Under the pieces are notes generated by a model. The model was not told the DNA's origin, made no database searches, and saw only the letters and a program-made list of their open reading frames with translations. Positions 42,523-53,400 of a DNA stretch of 64,000 bases are shown here, in pieces. The DNA comes from Flavobacterium sp. SUN052. GTDB taxonomy: Bacteria; Bacteroidota; Bacteroidia; Flavobacteriales; Flavobacteriaceae. The stretch covers positions 62,001-126,000 of the forward strand of contig NZ_JAPQNS010000004.1 in NCBI RefSeq assembly GCF_028867935.1. The letters run 5' to 3'. The position numbers were made by a program, and so were the translations under genes. How positions within the stretch are numbered: position 1 is the stretch's first letter; every line of letters begins with the position of its first letter.

Positions 42523-45500
42523 TCAGGGCAAGTTAGTAATAGTATTCTCCACAGTGGTTTTACAGCCGTTGGCCCCCGTCACCACCAGTCGGTAGGCACC
42601 CACCCGCGTGATGTTGAAAAAGCCCGTGGTACTGCTGTCCACCTGCCGGATCTCGTAGCCATTGATGCGGTCGATCACAATTACCCGCTCATACAACACC
42701 CCGCCCGTGGCCTGCAACACTCCTCCGTTGTTGAGTATGGACAGCGTGACCACAGGAACGGGGTTAACAGTCAGGTTGAATGGTGCCGAAGTCGAGCTGC
42801 ACGTGCCTGTCACCACCAGTACATACTGACCCATCTGCCCCGCCTGAACTCCACCCAGAGTAAGCATAGCTGAGGTTTGACCGGCTACAGGTTGCCCATC
42901 TTTGTACCATTGTAAGCCCGTTGTGGCTCCTCCTACGGTTGCCACTACCTGCACAGTGCCGCCCGCGCACACTACCGACGAACTGGCCGAGAGGGTAGGG
43001 GCCGCTGGCGCCCCGCCCAGATCGCTGCTGACGGTAGCAGTGGCTGAGTTACTACAACCGGTGGTGGGGTTGGTTAGGGTGATCGAGTAGACTCCGCCCA
43101 CATTAACCGTGGCCGAAGCACCTGCCGAGGCTACGATACCGGGTCCACCAAAAGTGTACGTTCCCCCCGGAATACCGGCTGCCCCCGAGGCCGTGAGGGT
43201 AGCCGTGGGGTTGGTGCAGGTAACCGTGCCGCTGCTGACGAGCCCAGCCGAAGGCGTGGTGGTGTTACTGTAGACGGTCGTATTGGCCGAGGTGGTGCAG
43301 CCGTTGGCTCCCGTAATGGTTACCGAATACACGCCTGATGCACTCACCGGGCGGGTGTTGCCACTGCCAGCCACCAGACCCGATGGCCCAGCGAACACAT
43401 ACGTCAGGCCTGAACCCGTGGCGCTGGCGGTCAGGGTTAGGGTGGGGTTGGCACAGGTAAGTGTGCCGTTCAAATTGGACGTGAGGGTGGCACTCGTGGG
43501 AGCGGTGGTGCTACCCGTCACCGTTACCTGAGCCACCGCCGAGCAGCCCCCCGCATCACTCACCGTTACTGAGTAGGTGCCTGCGCTGGATACCGTAGCC
43601 CGGTTAGTAGTGCCGATCTGGGTAGCCCCATTACCAAAAGAATAGGTCAGGTTGGCGGGTGAAGCAGTTATGGTCACGCTCGTGGAGATACAGCTAATGG
43701 CACCACTGGCAACCAGGCTGGCTGAGATCACCGCTGAGCTGCTCGCTACTGTGGCCGAAGCCACATTCGTACAACCGTTGGCACCCGTGGCCACCACCGA
43801 GTACGTCCCCGCCGTGGTAACCGTCACGAGGTTGCTGGCCCCGTTCTGGCCCGTGCTGAAGGAGTAGTTGGTCAAGCCCGAGGTCGCCGTCAGCGTCACC
43901 GTTGGGCTGGCGCAGGTAATGGTTTGGTTAGTCGTCAGGGTCACCGTCGGAGCGGTGGTGTTGCTGAAAACCGTGGTGGTGGCGGAGGTCGTGCAACTGT
44001 TGCTACCCGTAACGACCACTGTAAAGGTGCCGGCTTGGTTGACCGTGGCCGAACTGCCGCTTTGGGCTACGATACCCGTGCCACTGAAGGCATACGTCAA
44101 ACCCGATCCCGTCGCCGAGGCCGTGAGCGTCAGGGCGGGGTTAGTGCAGGTCAAGGTGCCACTCAGATTCGCTGTTAAGGTCGCACCCATCGGAGCGGTC
44201 GTATTCTGGCTGATAGTTAGGCTATTGCTCACTGCCGTGCAGCCACTGGCATTGGTCACCGCTACTGAATACGTTGCGGCTGTATTGACGGTGATGCTGG
44301 TGGTAGTAGAGCCGTTGCTCCACAGCAGGGCTGTTTCAGAGGTGGTAGCGTTCAGTGTAACACTCGTCAGGGCACAGGTTAGCGTACCGCTGCTGGCACT
44401 GATGCTAACAGTAGGTACAGCAGTGCTACTCACCACCGTGGCGGAGGTCGCCATCACTGCCGTACAACTATTGGCTGTCCGGCTGGCCACCACCGTATAC
44501 GTACCCGATTGGGGTTGCGTTCCAAACGAAATTGCCGATCCGGTTCCGGCCACCGACGAACCCAGGTTTGAGCCATCGCGCTGAAGTTGATAACTGACAC
44601 CAGTTTCGGAACCACTGAGGGTAATGGTCGGCGAACTTGTGCAGGTGGCCGTACTGCTTCCCAACACCGAGAAGCTGATGGGTAAGCCCTCACCCTGAAA
44701 CTCATAAGCCCCCATGTCTACCGTCCCGTTGTTGTAAAAGCGGGGGTTTCCAGTCAGGTCAACAGTCAGGCTGGTGGCTGCGGTGAAGGCGGCATTATCA
44801 CCTGCGTCGATGGCGGGCGAGCAGGGAGCCAACTGGGTGCTGGTGGTGCTGGCAAAGGGCGAGACACTGGTGGTTAGGTTGCCAGGGCCGCTGTAGGTAG
44901 TCTCGCTGCTCTCGAAAAGACAGTAGTTGGCCGTCACGCTGCCTGTACCATTGGTCACGATGGCGTTTTGGCCCGAATTGCCAAATAGCACTGAATTAGT
45001 AAGCCTGACCGGACTTTCCGTATAGATGGCTGCCCCGCTCTGAGTAGCCCCATTGTTCTGAAAGGAGCTGTTTGTTAGGCCTATCTGGCCGCCGGAAATA
45101 ATACTGATGCCACCTCCATTATAGGCTGAATTATTCACAAAAGCGCAGTTGATTAAAGTGGCGTTGCCGTTGATGTTGCCCATTGCCCCGCCATTTACGG
45201 TGGTCACATTGTCCACGAAAAGACAGTTAGTCAGGCGGAGGCTATTATTGGAGTTGTGCGTTCCTCCACCATTGCTCACAGCCGTATTACTCAAAAAGGT
45301 GCAGTTGGTTAAAGTGGCGTTGCCGTTGATGTTGCTCATTGCCCCGCCAGGTCCGGTGGTCACATTGTTCACAAAAAGACAGTTTGTCAGGCTGAAGTTG
45401 CTATTGTAGTTATACATCGCCCCACCTTCACCTGCGGCCGTATTACTCACAAAGGTGCAGTTGCTTAGGGTAGGTGAGGTTAGCACGTTGATCATCCCGG

Positions 45501-48500
45501 CACCGGCCCCATCATTTCCACTACCGTCGGCCCTGCCCCCCGTGATGCGAAAGCCGTCCAGGATTGCCGTGCTATTAATGCCCGTTTGATCGTTGTTGAC
45601 CACGTGATAGCTATTGTCCGTCGCGCTGGCCGGGTCGCCAATCTCCCCACTCAGGATAGTAGGGTTGGCCGAGGGGTTTCGGCCGTTGAGGGTCGTTTCC
45701 CCACCGGTAAAACCACCATAAATGGCTACGTTGTTCCTCATGGCGAAGCTGACCGTTCTGGCCGTACTGCTGGTAGGTTTATAAATCCCGGCTGCTACCC
45801 AGACCTGCCCGCTGCACGACGTGGCCGAATTGATGGCCGTTTGCAGCATAGTTCCCGGATAAGCGTTGACCCAACTGTTGCCGTTTTGCAGGCCTGCGCC
45901 GTTCTGCGTGACATATACAACCGAATAACAAACCGGCGCGACTACCGTTACGGCTACACTCGTGATGCTGGAGCAAGTTCCGTTCACACCCGTGACCGAG
46001 TACGTGGAGGTGCCCAGAGCGGTGGGCGAGGCCGTGAACGTAGCCGACTGGACGTTGCCTGTCCACGTGTAGGAGGTAGCGCCTGATGCCGTCAGGGTCA
46101 CCGTATTACCACTCGTGATGGTGAAGCTCGGGGCAGCTGTGACCGTCAAGGCAAGTGAGCCATTGCCCAGCGTCCCTGACAGGGGCAGCGTTTGGGCCAC
46201 ACAACTACCACTCAGTGCGAAGCTGTAGGCTCCAGAACCTAGGCTCGTCAGCACAAACCGTCCGTTGGCATCACTGACAGGGTCAGGGCTGACCGTTGTG
46301 GGTGTGCCGTTCAGGGTATAGCTCAGTGAATAGGTGGTGTTGGCTTGCAGCCCCGTCAGCGTAAATGAGCCATTGGCCGGGCTACAAACCGTGGGTGAGA
46401 TGCCCGTTAGACTCAGCGGACCATTGGGGCCGGTACCGGTGTTGAAGTTGCCCCCATTCTGGTTGAGCACCAGCCCGGCATTGCTGGAAATGTTGCTGTT
46501 CCCGCCCGCATTTTCGATGATGGTGCCGGTGTTGGTGAAGGTACCACTGGCTGAGTTTGTAATCACCGCATTGGACAGTACGCTGAGCAGGGCCGCGCAA
46601 CCCGAATTGTTAAACAGGGCCGTTTCGTTGGAAACACCCGTGGTCCCCACCGACGAAACGTTCCCGACCAGAATGGTCGACGAATTGGTGAAGATACCAT
46701 TGACATTCAGCAGGCCAGTATCAGTGGACCCATCCAAATAGATGGTTCCGCCCGCCAGATTGTTAAATGAAGCCAGATTGTTCCGTAGTGCATACTGCCC
46801 CACACCAGCCAGATTTCCCGCCCTGATCGCCCCTGCGTTATTGATCGTACTCAGGTAGTTATCCAGTGCAACCGTCGTAGAACGGTTCAGGGTGATTATC
46901 CCCCCGGCATTGTTGGTAAAAACTGCGTTTGCCTGTGAAACCCCAAGAGCAATCGAGCCTACCGAGGCATTAGCGCCAATGGTAATGGTACCCGAGTTAA
47001 TAAAAGGAAAAGATGTAGATGGAGTCAAATGATTTAACCCTACTGAAGAGCTATTGTCAATGTTGATCTGCCCACCCGCACTGTTGGTGAAGGTGCCTAA
47101 ATTCTGTAGCCCATACTGCCCCACACTGGCCGAAGCGCCAATAGTAATCACGGCCGAATTGCTAAATATATAGGTATTGTATAGACCGGCTCCGGTGCTC
47201 CGGTCGATGCGGATCTGCCCACCCGGCTCGTTATTGAAGATTCTCTCATTCCGAATACCATACGAGCCCACACTCACTGAAGCCCCAATAGTCAGCGTTC
47301 CTGAATTGCTGACCTGATTGATCCCGCTAGAGGTATTGAAAAAGCCAGCCAGCGAGGCATTATCGATCTGCACCAGGCCGCCTGTGGTGTTGCTGAATAA
47401 GCCATTACTTAAGATACCATATTGCCCCACACTCGCCATATTGCCGATGGTAATTGTGCCTGAATTGGTGATCGTTCCCGACCCGGTGCTACTGTACAAA
47501 CCGGCAGTGGAGGCTCGATTAATGCTAATCTGGCCGGCCGCCGTATTGATAAAGTCCCCGGCAGAATTTTGAAGGCCATATTGTCCAGCACTCCCCGATG
47601 CCCCAATGGTAATGACGGCTGAATTACTGAAGATACTAGTACTGGTATTGTATAGGCCCGCCGATAACGAGTTGGTAATACTAATTTGGCCTCCCGTGGC
47701 ATTGTTGAAGCGTCCACCAGCTGAATTATATAACCCGTATGAACCTATTGAAGCTAATGCGCCAATGGTAATAGAGGAAGAGTTATTAAACGTAGCAGGC
47801 GAGAAGTTAACTAACCCTGTGTAGCCTACCCGGTCAATGGTAATGCTGCTACCTGCGATGTTATTAAACGTACTGAGATTATTCAGACCATATTGCCCAA
47901 TTGATGCCGAGGCTCCAATCGTAATGGTCCCCGCGTTCGTAAACGTCCCTAAGTTATTATTGATTAGCCCTTCGTTTGCCCGGTCAATGCGAATCAGGCC
48001 CCCCGCGCTGTTGGTAAAGTTGTTTAGGTTAACCACCCCGAATGAGCCTACTGAGGCCGATGAACCCACCGTGATGGTACCCGAGTTGGCCACGGTGCCT
48101 CCGGGGGCTCCCAGCACATTGAGTAGGCCGTAGGTGGTAGTTCCATCAATGCGAAGCTGACCGCTATTCTGGAATGTACCGGTCACTCGTAAGCCCGTAT
48201 TCACTGTTCCCGAACCGTTAATAGTCAGCGTGCCGCTACTACCGATGGTCAGCGTGGTGTTGGCGGGCACGTCAACCGAGTTAGCCACACCTGCCCCATT
48301 CAAATTGGGTTGGTTAGGAGCCGTGGCTAGCAGTACCACATCCTCGCTGGCAATGGGAACGCTGCCTTTGCTCCAGTTGCCCGCCGTTTGCCAGTCGGAG
48401 CTGATACAGCCTCCCCAATAATTGATTGCAGTGTTGCTGATGACTGACCCAACCGTCAGGCTGGTAACTGCCGTGGTGAATGAACCGTTGGCCGAGACGG

Positions 48501-50316
48501 TAAGCGTAAACGATTGTACACCAAAACCACTTGCCGTCCAGTTCTGCGTAAAGGCGGTATTACTGGTGGTGCCGGTGGTGGTACTTACCCCATTGGTCAG
48601 CGTGTAATCATAATTACCCGTCACGTTGCCGACTGTGGCTGTGAAAGAGGTTGTCTGCCCGGTACAAACCGTAGCTGGGTTGGCCGCGAAGGCGGTGATG
48701 GAGGGAAGTAGGATATTAACCGTGACGGTGGTGATGGCCGTGAGACTGCAGGTCCCGCTTACACAGGTGGCCGTAACGACACTGGTGGCGGTGGGGCTGA
48801 ACGAGATGCTGGTCGTGCTGTTGTCTCCCGTACTCCAGTTCACCGATCCCGCACAGCCCCCAGCCGTGAGAGAGACCAATGTTCCCGATCCAACGGTTTG
48901 GCTGGCTGGTAAGGTGAGCGTCAGGTTGGGTGGGGCTGTGATCGTGGCTACGGTCGGGAGCAAGCAGCCATTGCTATCCCTTGCCGTAAGCGTGTAGCTC
49001 CCTGGTACAACACCCGTATAGCTGCGGCTTGTGCTAGTGCTGGTAGCCACGGGCAGGGTTGGGTTGGTGGTAAAGATGTAGCCGGATGTCGGTGTACCGC
49101 CAGCAATTGTCAGGCTGATAACTCCCGTTTTTTGGCCCGTAACCGAGTTAGTGGGGCAAGCAGGTTGCGTCAGAACTGGGGTGAGCGTTAGGGCCGATGG
49201 TTCAGAGAATGAAACCGAAACTGCTCGTGAGCAACCTTCCGCATCCACCGCACTTAGCGAATACGTATCCGCACTGAATAGGTTGACCAGCCCGAGCTGA
49301 CTGAGTGATGTTGTTATAGACGTGCTGACAGGAATACCATTTTTACTGACTGTATAACTGATAGGGGTGGTTGTCGCGTTGTCCCAGTTAACAAACAAAT
49401 CCGCATCACTCCCGCCATTGCAGGCGACGTTGTTTTTGGCTAGACTAAAGATAATATTCTTCGTCTTCGTAGTAACGGCTCCTGAGGCTGTATTGGAGCA
49501 AGTGCCGAGGGTGCATGTAGCGGTATAGGTACCAGACTGAGTAGCCACAAAAGTGGTACCGGTACTGTTGTCGGGCCAGCGAACAGTACCTCCTCCTGAG
49601 CAGCCAGTAGCCGTTAGTGTGGCGGGATACGTGCAGACGGCCATACTAGTTACGCTGAAAGCGGATAGGTTGGTGATCGTCAGCGTGGTGCTTGCCGTGG
49701 TTGAAGCCCCATTGTCGGCAACCGTCAGGGTAAAGGTTTGGATGCCGGAGCCACTGGCGGTAAATGTTCGGCTAAAGGCGGATGTATTGGCGGTGCCACT
49801 TACCGGATTACTGCCGTCGGTCAGCGTGAAGTCGAAAGGATTCGTTACCCCCCCAAGGGTAGCCGTAAACGTCGTTACACTACCCGCACAGACCGTACCT
49901 GAACCGGTTGGGGCAAATCCCGTGATAGAAGGATTAACAGTCTGAGTAAATGAAGTTGTGCTGGATGAAAAATTAGTAGCCCCACTGTAATTAGCCGTGA
50001 TCGTATTATCGCCCCAGCCTAATGCTGATGTGGTGATAGACGCCTGTCCGCTACTATTTAAATTCACATTGGCCTGTAAGGTCTGTGACCCTTTAAAAAA
50101 AGAAACAGCCCCTAAAATTACCGGATTTCCATTGCTGGTGACGGTTGCCGTTATGGTTATACTACTCCCTGCCGCTGCCGGGTTTTGGCTCGGCGTGAGC
50201 GTGATAACCGTAGGGTCATTAGCCGCTTTAGGAGTCAGATTGGCTCTTGCCGGATTGCCGATCAGGAACGCCAGAAATAGAAGCTGTAACGAGAAGAATG
50301 CGTAGTGGTTTTTCAT
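42523..50316 (-). CDS. Giant repeat-rich surface protein (adhesin-like), unit A
   Basis: A 2597-residue secreted protein. In order: signal peptide (about 1-25, ending PARA), an Ig-like Big_3_5-type domain (about 32-125), several Ig/SprB-like cysteine-containing repeats, and about ten tandem copies of a 50-residue unit with TIGASASVGQYGLxN (nt about 46600-48140). Then come a choice-of-anchor Q beta-helix (about 1470-1875, with Pmp-like GGAMYN and FxxN motifs, closing VDMGAYEFQG), more Ig/PKD-like repeats, and a C-terminal module (GGVLYERVIVIDRINGYEIR...TGANGCKTTVEN). No canonical T9SS sorting domain is seen. It lies upstream of HTCS A on the same strand. A large surface or matrix adhesin is likely. 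The start gives a good signal peptide; a hairpin lies just upstream. Confidence 0.85.
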   Translation of the reverse strand: MKNHYAFFSLQLLFLAFLIGNPARANLTPKAANDPTVITLTPSQNPAAAGSSITITATVTSNGNPVILGAVSFFKGSQTLQANVNLNSSGQASITTSALGWGDNTITANYSGATNFSSSTTSFTQTVNPSITGFAPTGSGTVCAGSVTTFTATLGGVTNPFDFTLTDGSNPVSGTANTSAFSRTFTASGSGIQTFTLTVADNGASTTASTTLTITNLSAFSVTSMAVCTYPATLTATGCSGGGTVRWPDNSTGTTFVATQSGTYTATCTLGTCSNTASGAVTTKTKNIIFSLAKNNVACNGGSDADLFVNWDNATTTPISYTVSKNGIPVSTSITTSLSQLGLVNLFSADTYSLSAVDAEGCSRAVSVSFSEPSALTLTPVLTQPACPTNSVTGQKTGVISLTIAGGTPTSGYIFTTNPTLPVATSTSTSRSYTGVVPGSYTLTARDSNGCLLPTVATITAPPNLTLTLPASQTVGSGTLVSLTAGGCAGSVNWSTGDNSTTSISFSPTATSVVTATCVSGTCSLTAITTVTVNILLPSITAFAANPATVCTGQTTSFTATVGNVTGNYDYTLTNGVSTTTGTTSNTAFTQNWTASGFGVQSFTLTVSANGSFTTAVTSLTVGSVISNTAINYWGGCISSDWQTAGNWSKGSVPIASEDVVLLATAPNQPNLNGAGVANSVDVPANTTLTIGSSGTLTINGSGTVNTGLRVTGTFQNSGQLRIDGTTTYGLLNVLGAPGGTVANSGTITVGSSASVGSFGVVNLNNFTNSAGGLIRIDRANEGLINNNLGTFTNAGTITIGASASIGQYGLNNLSTFNNIAGSSITIDRVGYTGLVNFSPATFNNSSSITIGALASIGSYGLYNSAGGRFNNATGGQISITNSLSAGLYNTSTSIFSNSAVITIGASGSAGQYGLQNSAGDFINTAAGQISINRASTAGLYSSTGSGTITNSGTITIGNMASVGQYGILSNGLFSNTTGGLVQIDNASLAGFFNTSSGINQVSNSGTLTIGASVSVGSYGIRNERIFNNEPGGQIRIDRSTGAGLYNTYIFSNSAVITIGASASVGQYGLQNLGTFTNSAGGQINIDNSSSVGLNHLTPSTSFPFINSGTITIGANASVGSIALGVSQANAVFTNNAGGIITLNRSTTVALDNYLSTINNAGAIRAGNLAGVGQYALRNNLASFNNLAGGTIYLDGSTDTGLLNVNGIFTNSSTILVGNVSSVGTTGVSNETALFNNSGCAALLSVLSNAVITNSASGTFTNTGTIIENAGGNSNISSNAGLVLNQNGGNFNTGTGPNGPLSLTGISPTVCSPANGSFTLTGLQANTTYSLSYTLNGTPTTVSPDPVSDANGRFVLTSLGSGAYSFALSGSCVAQTLPLSGTLGNGSLALTVTAAPSFTITSGNTVTLTASGATSYTWTGNVQSATFTASPTALGTSTYSVTGVNGTCSSITSVAVTVVAPVCYSVVYVTQNGAGLQNGNSWVNAYPGTMLQTAINSATSCSGQVWVAAGIYKPTSSTARTVSFAMRNNVAIYGGFTGGETTLNGRNPSANPTILSGEIGDPASATDNSYHVVNNDQTGINSTAILDGFRITGGRADGSGNDGAGAGMINVLTSPTLSNCTFVSNTAAGEGGAMYNYNSNFSLTNCLFVNNVTTGPGGAMSNINGNATLTNCTFLSNTAVSNGGGTHNSNNSLRLTNCLFVDNVTTVNGGAMGNINGNATLINCAFVNNSAYNGGGISIISGGQIGLTNSSFQNNGATQSGAAIYTESPVRLTNSVLFGNSGQNAIVTNGTGSVTANYCLFESSETTYSGPGNLTTSVSPFASTTSTQLAPCSPAIDAGDNAAFTAATSLTVDLTGNPRFYNNGTVDMGAYEFQGEGLPISFSVLGSSTATCTSSPTITLSGSETGVSYQLQRDGSNLGSSVAGTGSAISFGTQPQSGTYTVVASRTANSCTAVMATSATVVSSTAVPTVSISASSGTLTCALTSVTLNATTSETALLWSNGSTTTSITVNTAATYSVAVTNASGCTAVSNSLTISQNTTAPMGATLTANLSGTLTCTNPALTLTASATGSGLTYAFSGTGIVAQSGSSATVNQAGTFTVVVTGSNSCTTSATTTVFSNTTAPTVTLTTNQTITCASPTVTLTATSGLTNYSFSTGQNGASNLVTVTTAGTYSVVATGANGCTNVASATVASSSAVISASLVASGAISCISTSVTITASPANLTYSFGNGATQIGTTNRATVSSAGTYSVTVSDAGGCSAVAQVTVTGSTTAPTSATLTSNLNGTLTCANPTLTLTASATGSGLTYVFAGPSGLVAGSGNTRPVSASGVYSVTITGANGCTTSANTTVYSNTTTPSAGLVSSGTVTCTNPTATLTASGAAGIPGGTYTFGGPGIVASAGASATVNVGGVYSITLTNPTTGCSNSATATVSSDLGGAPAAPTLSASSSVVCAGGTVQVVATVGGATTGLQWYKDGQPVAGQTSAMLTLGGVQAGQMGQYVLVVTGTCSSTSAPFNLTVNPVPVVTLSILNNGGVLQATGGVLYERVIVIDRINGYEIRQVDSSTTGFFNITRVGAYRLVVTGANGCKTTVENTITNLP
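45145..45456. repeat. 156-bp tandem duplication in adhesin A
   Basis: Two adjacent copies offset by 156 bases (52 codons), for example AAAGTGGCGTTGCCGTTGAT at 45155 and again at 45311. It lies in the beta-helix region and is still in frame. Confidence 0.7.
46600..48140. repeat. About ten tandem 50-residue repeats in adhesin A
   Basis: Units of roughly 150 bases encoding (T/S)ITIGxxASVGxYGLxN, then xFxNxxGGxIxIDRxxxxGLxN. At least ten imperfect copies are recognisable. Unit length varies slightly, and copies diverge more than the 156-bp duplication. Confidence 0.7.
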
Positions 50317-50324
50317 AGAAAGAG

Positions 50325-50353
50325 TGCCTCAACGAAGGGTTTACGTTGAGGCA
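50325..50353 (-). promoter_or_regulatory. Leader hairpin just before adhesin A start
   Basis: TGCCTCAACG/CGTTGAGGCA, a perfect 10-bp stem with a 9-base loop, lies 9 bases upstream of the adhesin A ATG, in a position to affect translation initiation. Confidence 0.5.
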
Positions 50354-50430
50354 AAAATGAAAAAATGTGGCCGAGCCCTGTTAGCACAAATCCAGCATTC
50401 TTTTGCTCGTTTCCAGCATGGGCAAAAAAA

Positions 50431-50447
50431 AGCCCCAAAATGGGACT
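50431..50447 (-). terminator. Terminator after HTCS B
   Basis: On the minus strand AGTCCCATTTTGGGGCT forms a short GC stem followed by eight T residues (A run at 50423-50430), 31 bases past the HTCS B stop. Confidence 0.7.
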
Positions 50448-50477
50448 TCTATAGTCTTTTTGAGGATTCAGTCGTAG

Positions 50478-53400
50478 CTACGACCCATACTCGGAGGGCA
50501 GCAAGCCGTACTGCTCCTGAAACGTACGGGTGAAATACGATAGGCTCTCGAAGCCCACCTGATAAGCTATTTCGGAGACCGTTCCGACCCGGCCAGCCAG
50601 CAAAATAGCTGCCCGCTCCAGGCGGTATTGCCGCAAAAACTCAACCGCCGTCATTCCGGTCAGTGCCTTCAATTTTCGGAGCAATTGCGAGGGACTCAGG
50701 TTCATGGCCTGACTGAGTTGATCGGGCCCGAAGGCGCTGTCGGCATAGTGGGCTTCGACAACCTGCCGGGCTTTTTGTAAGAAAACGGCCTCGCGCGAAA
50801 GTACCGGTGTTTCGTTTGCAGCCACCGACACAAGGGGTGCCGAAACGGGTTGTTTGCCGAAGTACTGACGCAGACGTTCCTGTTTGTCAAGCAGATTGCG
50901 CACCCGCACCCGGATTTCGTCGGCGTTGAAGGGCTTGGTCAGGTACTCGTCGGCACCGAGTTCAAAGCCTTCGATACGATCCTGAGTGGTCGCTTTAGCC
51001 GTTAGCATCACCACCGGAATATGGCTGGTGGCTTCCTGCGTTTTCAGCCGCTGACAGAAGCCAAAGCCGTCGAGCCGGGGCATCATCAGGTCGCAAATGA
51101 CTAGGTTAGGCGTTCGTTCAGTGGCTAGTTCAAGGCCCTGTTGCCCATCCTGGGCTTCAATAATCTGGTATTCGGTCTCGAATACAGAACGTAGGTAAGC
51201 CCGAATATCGGCGTTGTCGTCGATGATTAACAGCATAGGCAAATCCGACGGTGATTGGTCTACATTCCCAGCTCGTAATCCCGGTTCCGACATATATGTC
51301 AGCTTATCGAGCTGGGGCTCGGTGGCTGGCTCAGGCTGGCTTTCCGCTGGTAACATCTCCGATAAGGCTACGGGTAAGGTCACCACAAACCGAGTTCCCA
51401 CGCCTTCGGTACTTTGAACCTCGATCGTGCCGCCCAGCACATGTACCAGTTCATGGACCAGAGCTAAGCCAATACCCGTGCCTTCATAAGCCCGGTTCAT
51501 CCGACTGTCGGTTTGGTAAAACCGATCAAAAATGCGGGGGAGTTTGTCGGCAGCAATGCCAATGCCTTTATCGTCCACACTAATCAGCACCTGCCTGCTG
51601 GTCGACTCACCCTCGTAGCGCACCTGCATCCGAACAGCACGGCCCCTGGGTGTAAACTTGAACGCATTGGAAAGCAGGTTAGTCACAATTTTTTCCAACT
51701 TATCGCGGTCGAAGCGGGCCCAGATGCTTGTTTCGGTTTGCTCAAAGGCAAATAGAACTCCCCGGCTCTCGGCCAGTGAGGTGAACGAGCTGGCTAGGGT
51801 GCGGAAAAATACCGTCAGATCGCCCTCCTCCGTTTCGGGCCTGAGCTGCCCCGCTTCGAGCTTGCTTAAGTCCAGTAATTGGTTGATGAGGGCCAAAAGC
51901 CGGTTGCTGTTGCGCTCCATCATGGTTAGCAGCATTTCGCCGGGAAAGCGTTTTTGTAAATCGGCCAGTGGACCCAGTATCAGCGTGAGCGGAGTGCGGA
52001 ACTCGTGTGAAATATTGGCAAAAAACCGGGTTTTAATAGCGTCTAATTCAGCCAATCTGCTGGCCTCCTGTTGCTTAAAGGCAAACTGCTGCTGTAGCAG
52101 TAATCGCTGCGCCTGAAGCCGGATAAATAGCCAGATCAGCAATGCCAGTACCCCAAAATAGAACAGATAAGCCCACCAGGTTCGGTAAAAAGGAGAGCGC
52201 ACCCGTATAGAAAGCTCGATGGGTTTGCTCCAATGCTCGCCATCCACCGAACCCATCATTTCCAGTCGGTAGCTACCGGGCGGTAGCTGGGCGTAATTGG
52301 CAAAGCGGTTGGTACCGGCATCGACCCAATCCTGGTCGATACCATGAAGCCAATAGCGATAGCGATTGCTGTTGGGATTGGTGTAGTCCATAACCCCAAA
52401 CTCCAAGGTAAGCAGGTTTTGGTCGTGCCGCAACGTCAGGGCCTCGGTATATTCAATACCAGCATCCAGAACCTCGTCGCCCTCCTCCACTTCGACCGTT
52501 TTGTTATTTATTTTCAGGTCTACAATGGTCACTTTTGGCGGTTTCTGGTTTCCCATCACAATTGCCGAAGGCTGAAAAATAGTCAGTCCGTTGATGCCTC
52601 CAAAAAGCAATTCTCCGGTTGGCGATTTGGCATACGACTGGTTGTTGAACTCATCGTCCTGCAAACCATCGCTCTTCGTATAGGTTTTGAATTTTTGGGT
52701 TCGGGGGTTGAACTGGGCAATGCCCCGGTTGGTACTCATCCAGAGATTTCGGGCATCATCGGCCAGAATTCCATACACCACTTTATTGGGTAGGCCCTGT
52801 TTCTCGGTAAAATGATTGAATTGACCGGTTTGTTTGTCAAGGCGGTCGAGACCTCCGCCTTTCGTTCCTACCCAGAGGTACCGCTGAGGCTGGTTTGGGT
52901 CTCGACAAAGGCTCAGGACAAAATCTTCACTCAAACTTTGCCGGTCGTTGAGCTGATTTCGAAACAGGGTGAATGTCGGTTTTGTGTATACTGACCGAAT
53001 ACGGACCAATCCTTGTTCAGTACCGATCCAGAGCGTATGGTCGGGATCGAGCAGTAAGGAATACACTTCGATTTTTGATCCTATTTTGGAGAACACCGAG
53101 CTGTAGTCAATTACCTGAAACTGTTCCGTTTTAGGTGAGAAACGTAGCAATTTTCCGTTCGTTGCACCAATCCAGAGAGTTCCGGCAGCGTCTTCCAGAG
53201 CCTGATTGCCAATTACTCCTAACCGACAACCGGGAGGCAGCGTGTATCGGTTGAGCAGTTTCCAACCGGACGAGAATTTTAGTAAATCATGGGGCCCATT
53301 CGCCGTGTTTGCTCCCCGACGCGTATTGAACGTCCAGAAAAAACCCAGATGATCGGGCAAAAGAAACCATTCGGGCATTTCTTCCCACGACGGCGTAGGC

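Noticed and set aside
46600..48140. Regularly spaced repeats resembling a CRISPR array
   Set aside because: Units are about 150 bases, imperfect and encode protein repeats in one continuous frame; there are no short identical repeats with unique spacers.
42523..50305. Many long open frames on the + strand opposite adhesin A
   Set aside because: They follow the serine/threonine/valine codon bias of the sense gene, lack starts with family features and read as valine-rich low-complexity shadows.
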